Positions 10,719-23,240 of a DNA stretch of 64,000 bases are shown in pieces (within the stretch, counting starts at the first letter, position 1; each line of letters starts with the position of its first letter). Location of the stretch: assembly GCA_900074885.1 (NCBI GenBank), contig FJUW01000084.1, forward strand, positions 62,001-126,000, given 5' to 3'. The translations under genes and the position numbers were made by a program. The notes under the pieces were generated by a model. That model had not been told where the DNA came from and did not search any database. It worked only from the letters and a program-made list of their open reading frames with translations. Source of the stretch: Rhynchosporium graminicola. Taxonomy: Eukaryota > Ascomycota > Leotiomycetes > Helotiales > Ploettnerulaceae.

Positions 10719-13400
10719 CTAATCCTTCCATTGGAAGCGGCTTTCGCTGAACATGCTGATCATCCCCGTTGGAAGCCAACCTTCCTGTACAATGTCCGGA
10801 CCGCTGAAACGAGGCATAATGTCATCGGCATGGAGTTTAATGAGTCGCTGTTGGTAGCGGGTATAATTATTCCAAGTCCTGCGAATCAGGGCTTCCTTGA
10901 CAGCAGGAGTCGCACTGATCTCCTGTTCGACAGGCTCTCTCATCAGCGTTTTGTATACTCGGTACAGAAGTCCGGAGGTCTGCTCTCGATGAAGGCAGAT
11001 TTCTGCCCAAGGCATGAAAGGCTCTCCGGAAATTTTGTCCTTTGCCAGCTCCTCCTTTGAAAGTTTCTCCTGAGCTGGTACAATCATCTTCTCAAAATGG
11101 ACCAAGGCCCGACGATAATCTGCTCGCTCCTCTTATAAAAAACCTTTCGTGAAAGCATCTGGATCTTTGATGGTGCTATTTAGGATTAGTCCTAGAGTAA
11201 TAAATGCATTCTTGAGATCAAGACCACCCATGTCGGTTGGGAAGTAGACATAACCCTCGGGAACATCCACTCCGAATCTTGTCCTAATCATCTCTTCAGA
11301 TTCGATGTAACATCGCACGCGGTGTCGTCCTCCATGGTTGAATGCTCCGTGGGCCCGAATAGGCGAGTTTGAATTCCGCGGAATGTCTCCAGCATCATCT
11401 TAACATGAGCTACCCCGCAACAGCTAGCTAGTCTTCCCATGTTGTTCGCAAAATATCTGACACCGCATATTTTCCAAGCTTACAGATACTCGATGACTGA
11501 TTTGCATGCCTCAAGCTGAGTGCGAAGTTCTTCGACGTGCTTGTTGATCAAAACTTGATCCACAAGAAATCGGCCCGTGGTGGTATCCAACGCCAAGAAT
11601 CCCCATATAATATCACCGCTAGGGAGATTTGAAGGAATTCAAGAAGCTTGACTGCCTTGTCTGGCGATCGTGATGCTTCATGTCTTGTCACGATTGAATC
11701 CAGGGCCTGTTAGACTAGCAAACTTCAACATCAAGTCCCAACCTATGATGCAGTTCTTCTCCGAAACCCAGCCAGATATCATCGTGCATACGGTACATTC
11801 TTGCGCCGTTGGTCTTCTGGTTGAAAGAAAGGCCCATGCAGAATAAAATGGCTTCGGCCATGAAATCACTCATTGGAGAGCTAGGTGGTGTTCCCCTCTT
11901 CCGAATTTTGACAGTTGCATTTGGACCGTCCTCCATGAAATTTACTGGTGCTTCGAGTGTTCGCCGGAAGAAATCGACCCAAGTCTTCGAGATACCCAGT
12001 GCCTTCAGCACAGAAGTGATAGTCAGATGGGGAAGTGTTGGCCTGAAGGACGCGAAATCTGTTCGACCAACTGTCGTGTCATGGCCTAAAGCGCGCTTGA
12101 TCACTGTCTCTGTCACCGGCGTATGCAAGAGAGTCTGAGTTATCTGCAAGCTACTCTTTCGTGTATCACCCTCCTCAGATCGATCATCATCATAGCTGCC
12201 GCGAATCTCATTCACCATGTTTGGTAGTTGGTCGAGGAAAATTTCGTCTTGAAAGTGCTTCGTCCGGAACGTCTGGACAGATTTCTCCGAATCGAGCTGG
12301 AGACCAGCAAGGAAGAAAGTACGTGCGACACTCTTGGTCACGGGCATCAAGAGATGCTGATTCCGTCTTCCAAACGCCGCTGGATAACTGCAATTCGGCC
12401 AGGGTGGCTTTGAGATAAACCGACCATTTGACTCCAAGGTAGCGGAGGAGCATGGCTTGCGGGAGCTCATCGTTGTGAAAGGATGTGGATCGCCCATTCA
12501 AGAGCCACGCTGCTCGATAGCAATTCCCTTTGTATCCCACTCACAATTCATCGATGGGCATCATCCTCATGTTGAGAACATCTGCGATCTCCAACAGGAC
12601 TGCCTTGTTTTCTTGAAACTCCTTCAACACCTTCAACACACCTCGCTTTTCCTCGGTAAGGAGATGAAACCGCAAAGCTTTGATCACCCACTTTGACTGT
12701 TGCTTCATCGGAGTGCTTTCCCCCGGCCAGCTTCTGCTCAAAGGCTGCTGTTGATGCTTGCAGTCGATGATAGGCCTTGGCGGTAATGGGTGACTGTGAG
12801 AAGAGTTGATTCAGATATCTCTCAAGAGCGACTGTATCGGTGGCATAGGGATTGAATGCCGGAGTTTCCCACTTCATCCGCTGATCTAGCAGCTCTGTTT
12901 CTGTCGATGTCTGAAAACCGAAGTCTGCCTTCAAGGTACCCTTGAAGCGTAACAACGTTGTTGAGAGACACTTCTCCAGAAGACGGCCATGAAGAGAGGC
13001 ATATTCAACCTTCAACGAATCAACATTTAAATCGTTCACGAGTTTAGCTTGCCAGCCCTGCAGAAGTTTGCGGGACACCGAAGGATCGTGTTTCGCTTGA
13101 ACAAGGAACATTTCGATGTTCTCGAGAGAGATATTTGGATTTGCCTTGACTTCACCCGACTACATCAGCCTTTGACACCTTGAAGAAGAACAGCTGCTTT
13201 TTCTCCTTGTTGGGCGAGGTCTCAACTCTATTCAGCAGTTCAGCTTTGGCCATGTCGAAAAGTTCTCGTTGCTTCAAGATTTCTGAAAGCTTGACAGCTG
13301 TGACCGACGAGAGTGTTTCTGATAGAGCTCTGGCAGGCGCCACGTTTGGGCGATGTAAGGAAATATCGAATAGTCAGACAGAGAATCGATATTGAGCCTA
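10719..13400 (-). pseudogene. Decayed rvt gene (cellular reverse-transcriptase-related)
   Basis: Read on the minus strand, ordered blocks match the fungal rvt family, single-copy RT-related cellular genes not carried by transposons. N-terminal coiled sequence ETLSSVTAVKLSEILKQRE (about 13320) is followed by a one-base shift near 13155, FHNDELPQAMLLRYLGVKW (about 12450), then FQDEIFLDQLPNMVNEIRG (about 12220). RT motif A is DFASFRP, motif B is RGTPPSSPMS, and motif C is YRMHDDIW (about 11790), retaining Asp-Asp. The thumb-side blocks GWDLMLKFASLTGPGFN, TTGRFLVDQ, RTRFGVDVPEGYVYFP and GGLDLKN end near SRFQWKD at 10722. I see at least four frameshifts plus in-frame stops at 11133-11135 and 11480-11482 (both TAA where Gln is plausible) and at 12541-12543. 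A 3'-to-5' series of separate minus-strand frames is therefore one dead gene. Confidence 0.82.
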
Positions 13401-16400
13401 TCAACAAACAATCTCGCGAGTTGCGTAGCTGACTTACACAGGCAGAAGTAGAAGGCTAGAGATAGATCGATGACGGAGGCACTGTTGTGACAGAGGATGC
13501 ACAGAAGCTGTGCAGGGAGTTGTGGTGTTTGGATATAGAGAGGTGAAAACAGACTGAAAGCTGAGTAGCGTGGATGTCGATGCAGAGGCTGTCGCAAGGA
13601 AGCTCAAAGATACTCGACTCCACGTAACATTGTTAACTGGGCAATTCTGTCACGGTCAAGGTAGAAGCTCGATCAGAAGTTGTAGTCATAAAGCATCATT
13701 TGACTTTAAAGAGGGAGACCACGAAATCATGAGTTCACAGCGTGACTTTACCTTCTCAATTTATGAATGTCACGAAGCTATCATTAAGATCTTTAGTATA
13801 CTGAAAGTCTCAAAACAACCACAGGACGTCATTTCTCGCGCCATCACCCGGAGCCAGAGGAGGCTGAATGGGCTAACATTTCATCTTCCGTGTTTGTTCA
13901 CAATCTTTGACCCGCTTTGATTTAGGAACTTGAGCTCGGTCTCACATTGAAGAAAATTGATCCTGTACAAGTACGCGTTTAGGTCCACAATTAATAGATA
14001 GATGCAGGTAGCAGGGGACGGAAGCAACAAAGCGCCAACGATCATCACCATTGTAGCGAGGTTGTCCAATTGGTGTCGGATGAAGCGAAACAGAAATCCT
14101 GCAATATGTTCGTGACTTTCGAGATTTTCCCGTGAAAAAATTCCGAACCAATTCATGACAGTCAAAATTTGCTAGAGAGAAGCCTGTAGCTTCGTTCATG
14201 ACTTCTTGATATTATCATTTAATCAGATCTCAGGATAGTGTATCGTCTTCAAAGGACGTGATTGATCTGGGGGTGAATTGAACTGAATTTGTTCTCATTT
14301 CTCACACGAAACAGAGTGCCTGGTCTTGAATAAAGTCAGATGTAGCCATAGATATATGAACCAGCCACTAGTGTGAGTTTGCAGATTCACAGCTGATGGT
14401 CGTCTGACCAGTAACCAACGAGGCTCGCCCCCATTTCAGCCACCCGAACTAACGTATGCAGTAAACTCGAATATTCGATGATGCGAACAACGGCTCTTTA
14501 TTTGGTCCTGCTCGAAAGATTCTGGGGAGATATGGAAATGCCTTGGGGCAGGGGAAGTTTGGATGAAGATGAAGGAGTGATGTTACTGGAAAGGGGGTGA
14601 GAAGATGTCGCTAAAGTAGGATGTTGCTAGCTACTTCTTCTGTTTTGACTTCCTACTGCAGCTGGAGAAATTGTGTGGCATTCCAAAGGAGATGTGTTGC
14701 TTATTGACTGCAATCTGTAAACAGGGTCTGTCTGAGGTTTCGAGGTATCCCGAGAATAGAATGATTGATCATGCCAATTTCTCACATGGTAAGATCAAAA
14801 ACGAGGCAGACATTTAGCTCCTATGTATTATCCAAACTTGGTTTCTCGGACCGTAATTGATCGCTAGAACACGAAAATGTATGACCAATCTCAATATACA
14901 ACGATCGTTATATTTCGAATGGTCTTCGACATTCCCCTTCACTTTGAGCTACTTGGGGGTCTGTGGCTAACTTTTGGATCTAGGCCAGACAACAATATGC
15001 TAGGGTTTAGTTCATGTAATTATGGTCGCACAAGCTACCGAGAAGATAGAAAGGCAATAATATACTAAGAGTGAGATTGTCATGAGTTGGTCACACCGAA
15101 TGTCCTCATCTAGGAGATTTTGACGCTGCAGATGCCTCTCTGTCTGAATCTTCTTTAAAAAAGGAATACCATCCATTGGCTAGATTTGATGTCTTTCAAG
15201 GTTGTACTGTGCTGGTTGTTGACATTTCACTCGCTTATGACAGCCCAGCAACCTAGCTTCTGTGACTGGACCTTTTTCATTAGCTCGAGGACTTGCAGAA
15301 ATCACCGATATAGAACCGTTCAATTCTTCCCGGCGAGGTTTGCATCAGCTGATGTCAAGTGAGGGCCTACTTAAAGTTTGGTGGGGTAGAGATAGGCGGT
15401 CGAGGTGGTGAAGACGGCTCCTGGGCAAATACTAGCAGCTGTCTCTGTTGTATATAAAGATACCACGTACACCTATCAGATTAAGCCGCTCTAGTAAATC
15501 TCTCAGTTTCGTTCTCTCTATTGAGAATCCATACTAGTTTGTAATTTGTAAATCTCTGACGCATTTCCCAAGCTGTAACCTCAACACGGCAACAGCGGCA
15601 ATCACACAAAGAGGGACCATCAACCGTGCTGTCCAATAGGCAGCCCCTCCAAGCATCAAAACAACAATAGTAAAACTTCACATCGAATCTCCCGGCCAGA
15701 AGAAGTGCTCATGATCGAGAAATCAGTACGCACTAGAGATTATTACCTTTTGTATGGTAGTCGTCTGCCCCCTGATTATCGTACTAACAAGACTTAACAG
15801 CTGTACCTCTCTGTACATCTAAAGTAAGTGTTCCTGTGCCCAAACATTGGGAATTTATGGTGGTATAATAAACGTGGAGTTAAGCTAATACAAGTAGACC
15901 TGGCGGTATAAGCGATATGGCGCACTCCGTAAGAGTGGCGCTGTACACCAATTGATACCGCACAGCACATGCACTTATAGGCTAGTGACTCGAAATATAA
16001 GACCAACACTTCTGCATCCTTTAAGATGTTTATTTTAAGTGCTTACCGTGGTGGTAGTGTATCTACTGCCAGTCATGCTGGAATCTACTTCTGGGTATTC
16101 CTGACTCGCTTTTCGCTTCGCCAATGGCAGCGGCAAGAGTAAAAATACTTGGCAATCCACTCTTGAAGAGCAACTCCTCCGCATTTCTCCCGACGTTCAG
16201 ATCATCATGAGATCATTCACAGAATTCTCTGCGAGGACTAGCTGGGGACTCCACTGGAGACTCCGCAGCCAAGGACTTAAAGACTAGTTCTTGGACAGTC
16301 GGGCCTTCTCTTGCGGCGATACCGACGCTCATTGTGTTTACTACAGTATCGCTTAAATTGCTACCCCATTTCCCCATCTTTGATTGTCATTACCGGAATC

Positions 16401-16611
16401 CAAGACATGAACGGCTGAGTTTCGGAATTTTCTGCATAGAACATGCGGGGTAGACATTTCAAGTATGGATTTGGCGGATCTTGCCAAGGGGGAAGGTAAT
16501 TCTCTGCTTCACTGCCAAGGGCATACGAACAAACATGCTATAAAGAGGCTCTGACCCGGAAGATAGTGAAGTTTCGCTTCCGTCTTTGTAATCCTCAATC
16601 AGCTAGAGAAA
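13401..16611. other. Intergenic spacer, no gene recognised
   Basis: About 3.2 kb upstream of the beta-glucosidase gene. Small open frames on both strands lack ATG context, codon bias or motifs. The right end presumably holds the beta-glucosidase promoter. Confidence 0.55.
16539..16545 (+). promoter_or_regulatory. Putative TATA box of the GH3 gene
   Basis: TATAAAG lies 67 bp upstream of the GH3 start codon. Spacing suits a fungal core promoter; no experimental start site is known. Confidence 0.35.
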
Positions 16612-19449
16612 ATGGCTGTCCTTGCTTCCTTTTGGGCGAAAGCCTCTTTCTCGCTTGCAGTTCTCGCTACCACTGCACAAGGCCAAAACATCACAAGCGA
16701 TTCTCATTTCTACGGTCAATCACCCCCAGTATATCCTTCACGTAAGTTTCTCATTTCAAATCGAACCAGTACAATACTTACAGGTGTAGCGGGAATGCCG
16801 GGCACGCTGTCATGGCAAACAGCTCACGCCAAAGCCGTAGCTCTAGTCTTACGAATGACGATTGAAGAGCGAGCAAACTTAACAGTTGGCTTTGGCACAC
16901 AAGGAACTCTCTGCGCAGGTGTAACTGGAGCAGTGCCGCGAATAGGCTTGAAAGGACTTTGTCTGGCAGACGCCGGTCAGGGTCTCAGAAATACTGATCA
17001 TGTCAATGCCTACCCTGCGGGAATCTCTGTAGGGGCAAGTTGGAACCGGGCGTTGACGCATCAGCGAGGAAGCCATATGGCGGCCGAGTTCAAGAAAAAA
17101 GGTGTTAATGTGCTGCTTGGTCCTGTGGTCGGCGGAATGGGAAGGGTTGCTCGTGGTGGTAGGAATTGGGAAGCCTTTTCTAATGACCGTAAGTTTATCC
17201 CTGCGGGATAATGGTGCTTAATTGACCTTGTCATAGCATATCTCTGCGGTAAGCTGGGATACGATACTATCTCTGGTATTCAAAGCGCGGGTGTAGTCGC
17301 ATCAGTGAAACATTACATCGTGAACGAGCAAGAAGATCATCGAAATCCACTCATCGGAGGTGACGCCACGGGAGGTGGAGCAGTCGGGGGTGTTGCTACG
17401 AGCGGAGGTAAGTGGCTTCCATCTTTGACTGAGCTGGTTTTGTTTATGCTCCTGGCTATTCATATTAGCACTTCTATTTGCTTCTTTGGAATTCTAGGAG
17501 CAAAGCTCATTCGCGAAGCCCTTTGCGAGTTGTAGTTGTAGAAAGCCTAGTCTTAATTTGCTGGCTAACTCTTCGTATAGGGACCGCAGACGTCGGCAAT
17601 CCAAACAACTTCACCGTGGAATCACTATCGAGCAATGTCGACGATAAAACCATGCATGAATTATACTTATGGCCCTTCGCTGAAGCAGTACATGCCGGAG
17701 TGGGATCGGTCATGTGCTCGTACCAAAGGATCAATAATTCATACGCCTGTCATAACTCGAAAGCCCAAAACGGTCTCTTAAAGGGCGAACTTGGATTCGA
17801 AGGATTCATCGTTACAGATTGGAGAGCTCTCCACACCGGCGTAGCAGCGATCGAGGGTGGTCTCGACATGGCTATGCCGGATGGATCAATTTATTGGGGA
17901 AGAAGTGGTGAGAACGTTGTTAAGATGGTTCAGAACGGAAGTGTCGAGGAGAGTCGTGTTACAGATAGTGGGTTCCCCTACCTTTGTCGATAACAGTACT
18001 GTCGATGCTTTTGCTGATCAATCGTTTAGTGGCGACCAGAATCGTGGCGTCGTGGTATCAAATGGGACAAGATGTAAGTGCAGTTGTAACTATCTAACCA
18101 GTCAATTTCTGATAGTCTCACAGACTAGCTATCCTGAAATCGGCTTACCAGCAAACTACGTCAGCCCTCACAAATCAGTATACGCTCGGGATCCTTCATC
18201 ACAACCCATTGTCTTCCAAGGCGCGGTCGAAGGTCACGTTCTCGTCAAGAATGTCAATAAAACTCTTCCTTTAAAGAAGCCTAGAATAGTTTCAGTATTC
18301 GGCTACGACTCAATGACCCCGCCGGTGACCAGCTTGGTTGCTGCAGGTAGCCGTTTCATTCTTGGATTTATGTCGAATCTGAACTGGGATTGGCTCCGCA
18401 GCATTCGCTACCCATTTGAAGCCCCGGGTCAAATTGCTCCCAACGGTACGTTGATCGTCGGAGGTGGATCTGGTGGTACCTCGCCTCCTTATATATCCGC
18501 ACCTTGGGATGCGCTCACCGAGCGGGCTTACAAGGATGGGACGCAGATTTATGGCGATGCTCTTTCCACAAACCCAAATGTCCATTACAACTCCGACGCC
18601 TGTCTAGTTTTCATCAATGCTTTTGCAACTGAGGGAGCTGACCGACCGGGACTTCACGATGACTATTCTGACTCCATCATCCTCAATGTCGCATCGAAAT
18701 GCTCTAATACCATTGTTGTTATCCACAACGCAGGCGTTCGGCTAGTCGACCAGTGGATCGATCATCCCAACATCACTGCTCTCATCTTCGCGCATCTCCC
18801 AGGTCAGGATTCCGGAAGGGCTCTCGTATCGCTCCTCTACGGCGACGAATCTCCATCGGGAAAATTGCCATACACAGTCGCCAAGAACGAATCAGACTAC
18901 AACGTTGACGTGAAACACCCTGAAGGCGAATTCTATCGCTTCCCTCAAGACGACTTTACGGAGGGTGTGTATATCGATTATCGGGACTTTGACAAGAAGA
19001 ACATCACGCCTCGATACGAGTTTGGCTTCGGACTTACATACACCACCTTTTCCTTCTCCGCTCTGACTACCTCGTTCGTGTTTGGAGCTAATACTTCATA
19101 CAACGCACCTGATTCGCCTATCGTCGAAGGTGGACAGCAGTCTCTATGGGATACTATTGCTACGGTAAGTGCAGTTATCACTAACACCGGTGATGTGATT
19201 GCGAAGGAAGTCGCCCAGTTATACATTCACATCCCAGGCGGCCCGGTAAAGCAGCTTCGTGGCTTTGAGAAGGTCGAAATTGCCCCTGGTAAAAGCGCTA
19301 GGGTAAAGTTCGCGCTTCAGAGGAGAGATTTATCGGAGTGGAGTGTTGTTGAGCAGGCGTGGGTTTTGCAAAGTGGTAGTTATGAAGTTTGGGTTGGATC
19401 TAGTAGCAGAGACTTACCGTTGGCTGGAGAGTTGACGGTTGATAATTAG
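16612..19449 (+). CDS. Secreted GH3 beta-glucosidase
   Basis: Six exons (16612-16741, 16784-17188, 17237-17407, 17581-17967, 18030-18073, 18124-19449) give 820 residues. Each intron has GT-AG ends, and each join restores the family sequence, for example [25 protein letters not shown] and [10 protein letters not shown]. The N-terminus is a signal peptide ending near TTAQG. The GH3 N-domain shows [44 protein letters not shown] and the nucleophile motif VTDW (Asp within [12 protein letters not shown]). The GH3 C-domain and a fibronectin-III-like tail ([15 protein letters not shown]) follow. It should hydrolyse terminal beta-glucose from cellobiose or related glucosides outside the cell. Oddities are a Gly-rich insert ([12 protein letters not shown]) after NEQE and a 173-bp third intron. 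The first intron (42 bp) is in phase and could be retained. Confidence 0.87.
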
Positions 19450-20700
19450 ATAGGTGAAGTCATGTGGAGGAGTAGGAACATAGGCTGGTATGTAGTCGTG
19501 TAATGCTTTAATTTGTCTGGAATATCCTTCAAGTGAGCTATGAAGTATAGTTCTGTGTACTCGTCGGTTGCCTTTGGTGTTCTTCAAATTATTACCAACC
19601 TGAAATTGGCGACATGATCTCGGAATAACTTTGTTATTACTACTATCTCTGTCAAGCCAACGTAAGTTTGTTAAACCGTCGCTGTAGTTCAAGGTAACAA
19701 AAAGCTCTTTTTGAGTTGTCTAGTTCATTTAATATAATCCTAGAAATACATAAATACTAGAAAATCGTGCTCACGTCGTGTTTTCGGTAACGCAAGAACC
19801 CCTACTCGGCTTTAATTATACTACTACTTATCGATATGCGCAATACAGATCCTTGAGATTTGATTATGATCTATACATTAGTCATTTATTAAAGCTGTAG
19901 CTTAATCAGTCTGTAAACAGCGATAGATACAATTTACAGTCGATGCATCCCGGCGCCGAGACCGCGCCAAAAGTACACCCGGTCTAGCTATTCAGGTCCA
20001 AACAACTACGATATATAAAATATGACCTGAGTATACTGAAGTTATATAACACTTGCTAATCAGACTACGGCGCACTTTTCTATTAAAAATATAGATTCAA
20101 ACACTAAAACCGTCGATTTTATATTGAGTATAGAAGAGTGCAAGAGTCATGTCCAGGTTGCTGATATGTACGTCCACCTTGGTGGTCACAACTTCTACAA
20201 AATCCAAAGATCAAAAATCAAGCAGCCAATGAGGAGTGAAAAGCACCTTACACTCCCTCATCAAGTGTTATTAGGACCCCTATATTCGCACTTACTACCC
20301 TAGTTTTTCCTACTTCACGCCCTCGGATGGTTGTAAGCTGGAGATAGGAACACTCGAATGATGTAAGCCATGAAGTATAGCAATGATCAGTACCCCAGAG
20401 CACAGGAGAGAAAACTCAACAACAACCGCACGAGACCCCAATCCATCCACACGAACTTTCCGCCTGACCAGAGACTTGCTGAAGGTCGGCTGTCTAGTAC
20501 ATACCCCGAACCCGAGCACAGCAGTGCATTCGAAGCAGAAACACGATTGCACTAATGTACTGAGAACAAGTTATGTAGAAGATTGTTGTAAAGCAAGGAA
20601 TAACAATTCATTTGGTCTATCCAAACTGTTTTATAAATCTCAACATTTCGTCAATTCGTTTGCCCACCCACCATATCTCCACGAGACCCTTGCCCTGCCA
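19450..20700. other. Intergenic spacer between the GH3 and acireductone dioxygenase genes
   Basis: The two genes converge here. Bases 19690-20150 are clearly AT-richer than the flanks, with many TA steps, and may be an old mutated repeat, but I could match it to nothing. No gene was recognised. Confidence 0.5.
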
Positions 20701-21422
20701 TCATGCATGTGCAGATTGGGTTCGGATTCCTAGGTATTCTTTACGGTATGGATTGACGTCGACTTCTGGTCCACGGTTCAGTGGTGTCCATTTGGGCTCT
20801 TCCTTAAACAGGCGCATAGCCATGATGTACTATCGACGGTCAGAACATGCCAGCCTTCGAGAATCAGCAGCCACCTACGTTGTTGGAATCTGTTGTAAAG
20901 CGGTGATAGATACCAGCAGGGAGGATCTAGATACAGTCAGCAACGCCCAGTCTGCGTCCTCAAGAGCGAACTAACGATCAGATCATCTTTCTCTAGCTGT
21001 ATGCGCACCCAATCATCTCCTTCACTTCGCACGTCGAAGAATCCTGCGCCATCTCGAATGTATCTGATCTCCTCATCCTCATGCAAATGCTCATGGAAGA
21101 AGCTCTTGACTTTGTCCTCGTAGACATCACCCATCTTCTCTGGCGACACTGTAATCACATCCCGGTTCTTGTAGCTTCTCTCCTTTGCCAACTCATCGAC
21201 ATCCTGCTCATTTGGAAGATTGTAGTAGAGGACGCCGAGCTTTGAAAGGTAATCTACCGTTACTGCTTTTCCTGAATCGTGGGGTTCGCGTTGATCAGCC
21301 TGGGTCTGTCAGCTTCGGAAACTGCTTTGGGCCAACGCTGAGCTTCTTCCACTTGTTCTGGAAAAGCGCATCGTTTCCATGGAAATGCATACCGCCGAGT
21401 TGTCGTACCAGTATGCTCTCAT
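20701..21422 (-). CDS. ADI1: Acireductone dioxygenase (methionine salvage)
   Basis: Four exons on the minus strand: 21422-21393, 21305-20976, 20926-20879 and 20829-20701, for 178 residues. The 10-codon first exon encodes [10 protein letters not shown], the hallmark start of the family, and is recovered only by splicing an 87-bp intron. Exon 2 carries [25 protein letters not shown] and the metal site HEHLHEDEE (His83, His85, Glu89 by my count). The 48-nt third exon gives [10 protein letters not shown], with the fourth ligand His128. The enzyme is a cupin that binds Fe or Ni and oxidises acireductone to the keto-acid precursor of methionine, in cytosol and nucleus. Every splice join restores the conserved sequence, so the gene looks functional. 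Confidence 0.93.
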
Positions 21423-22877
21423 CTTGCTCGGTTGGGTACTGAAGAAAGATAATCGAGCTGTGGTTGATGTTTTTCGCGATTGAAAGCTTGTGTTGTAGGT
21501 TACCAGATATTTGTACTATAGGGTACGAAATCGTGCTCAGCAGCGGAACGGGCCAGGTGTATCTTGTCGCAAAGTCTACGAGCTAGGAGTTACGAATTTA
21601 CAGTTTCGTGAATCGTGATTTGAAGACGGGGGCTATCCGAGGAGCAACAAAATTTGCTGGATGTTTGTGAGAGAGTAAATTTGATGATCAAAAGCTGTTC
21701 ATCTATTCGTTGCGAATGGCTCCAAAACATTTTGAATGGCCCCTCACCCATGCCCCTCGATTCCGTCATTTCAGGTGACTAAGCAGTCCAAATCCAAGGG
21801 TCTTAGTGCATATGCAGTAGGGCTAAGCGAGTTAAGTCCGGGCGGGGGTTAGAATCCACGCCTCCACCTGCCTCACATCCACACTTGTAAAGCTTCACCT
21901 AACGACAGCGATATATGCGAGATGGACCTCTGTAGGGCTGAACACAATACCAAATTTACGATTAGACGTCACTCAACACTCATCTAGGCATCGTCAATTT
22001 CTCCATTGTATTTGGAACACCAAGGCAGCAGTGAGTGTGAAAGTTGCACAACCAAAGCACACGATTCGAAATAAGTATCGAAACATATACCATTTAGCGT
22101 TCATGCTCAGATATAATTAACCACGGCTGACTGTAGCTCCAACGACGCTGTGGTCCTTGAAACCGGTCTGACGACGAAACCACAATTATCCGCCGTCGGG
22201 ACCGAGACCTCAGTCAGCCTCTGTTCGGCTCTCCGTTGACAACGAATCTATGTCAGCGTCCACGTTTCATGAATGGCTTAATCCAACATCAACATACGCC
22301 TCAAATACCACCCATTTACTCTTTTTTTCCTTGGTTCATTCCTACGCCTCTATTTCCACCAAACATGGCAAGTGCCCATAATATGGGGGCTGAGATCATC
22401 TGCCACAGAGGTATGGTGATCGAAGGTGCTTCGTTGTGCAGTCCAGTAGTTGCGATTGTTTCTTGTTTGGATATGATCATCAGTGCAGTTGTCATGATCG
22501 ACTGGCAACAGCGCAATATAAGATGGGAAATTCCATCTGCTTGGCAATGCCTTGGGCCACGCTCACGCCGATGTTTCTATGCGTGTCTATTGCTACTCTT
22601 ATGGTCCAAGCGGGCTATTGGGTATATGCCGCTCTGTACTGATGCAGGAGGGATGATGTATCGTATAACCGATATGATTAATTTCCTATAAGTGGCGCCA
22701 ACTTCCCTCTATCATGTTCTTTATGATCATTCCGAGTAAGCCATTAAGATAACTCGCTACAAACTTTAGCGTTCCCTCACTACAACATTTAATTTCCTCG
22801 TAGACATCTCTACTCATTCCCTTCTACTCATTCCCTACCTCAGTCTGCTTATCTATCCACACCTCCCATCCCTTGCC
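21423..22877. other. Intergenic spacer with one doubtful open frame
   Basis: About 1.45 kb. A plus-strand frame at 22236-22691 opens with TTG and encodes some hydrophobic sequence but no recognisable domain; I do not call it a gene. Bases 22690-22870 are pyrimidine-rich, as expected just upstream of a fungal start codon. Confidence 0.5.
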
Positions 22878-23240
22878 ATGTCTCACACAATCACCGACAC
22901 AACAACCCTCCTCGCCTCTAGCAGGCCATACACAAGATCTGGCATCGGCGGCGCTAGTAACACACGCCAAATCACCTGCTCAAGCCGCGCACCCTCCATC
23001 CCCCGCAAAATTTCCCCATTAAACGGCACATTCCTCATCGGCATCGGTGGAGCAGGCAATTCACGTTCATACTCAGAACGAGCCAGCATATCATTCGAAG
23101 ACGCACTCTCACACAACAGCATGCACAAGCAATCCGTTGCTGGATCTTACCATCATGGTATGGGCGGTATAGGGAACCGATCAAAACCTTCGGCCGATGC
23201 TGGTTCTTCGGCGTCGGGCTCAGTAGATCGAACTTTCTGA
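22878..23240 (+). CDS. Small protein with three Gly-Gly-Asn repeats (DUF3602-like)
   Basis: A 120-residue intronless frame with an ATG in reasonable context after a pyrimidine-rich leader. It contains three spaced motifs: SGIGGASN, IGIGGAGN and HGMGGIGN, at about residues 21-28, 54-61 and 92-100. This pattern resembles the repeated GRGGAGN units of the fungal DUF3602 family, proteins of unknown function that are small and disordered. The rest is rich in Ser, Arg and His, and there is no signal peptide or membrane segment. Assignment to the family is by motif only. If it is not a DUF3602 relative it is an orphan protein. Confidence 0.55.
   Translation: MSHTITDTTTLLASSRPYTRSGIGGASNTRQITCSSRAPSIPRKISPLNGTFLIGIGGAGNSRSYSERASISFEDALSHNSMHKQSVAGSYHHGMGGIGNRSKPSADAGSSASGSVDRTF

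Noticed and set aside
10665..11060. Plus-strand frame of 131 codons
   Set aside because: Antisense of the rvt pseudogene, whose blocks are clearly conserved on the minus strand.
22236..22691. Plus-strand frame of 151 codons with hydrophobic stretches
   Set aside because: It begins with TTG, overlaps other frames equally open, and shows no motif or splice-supported structure.
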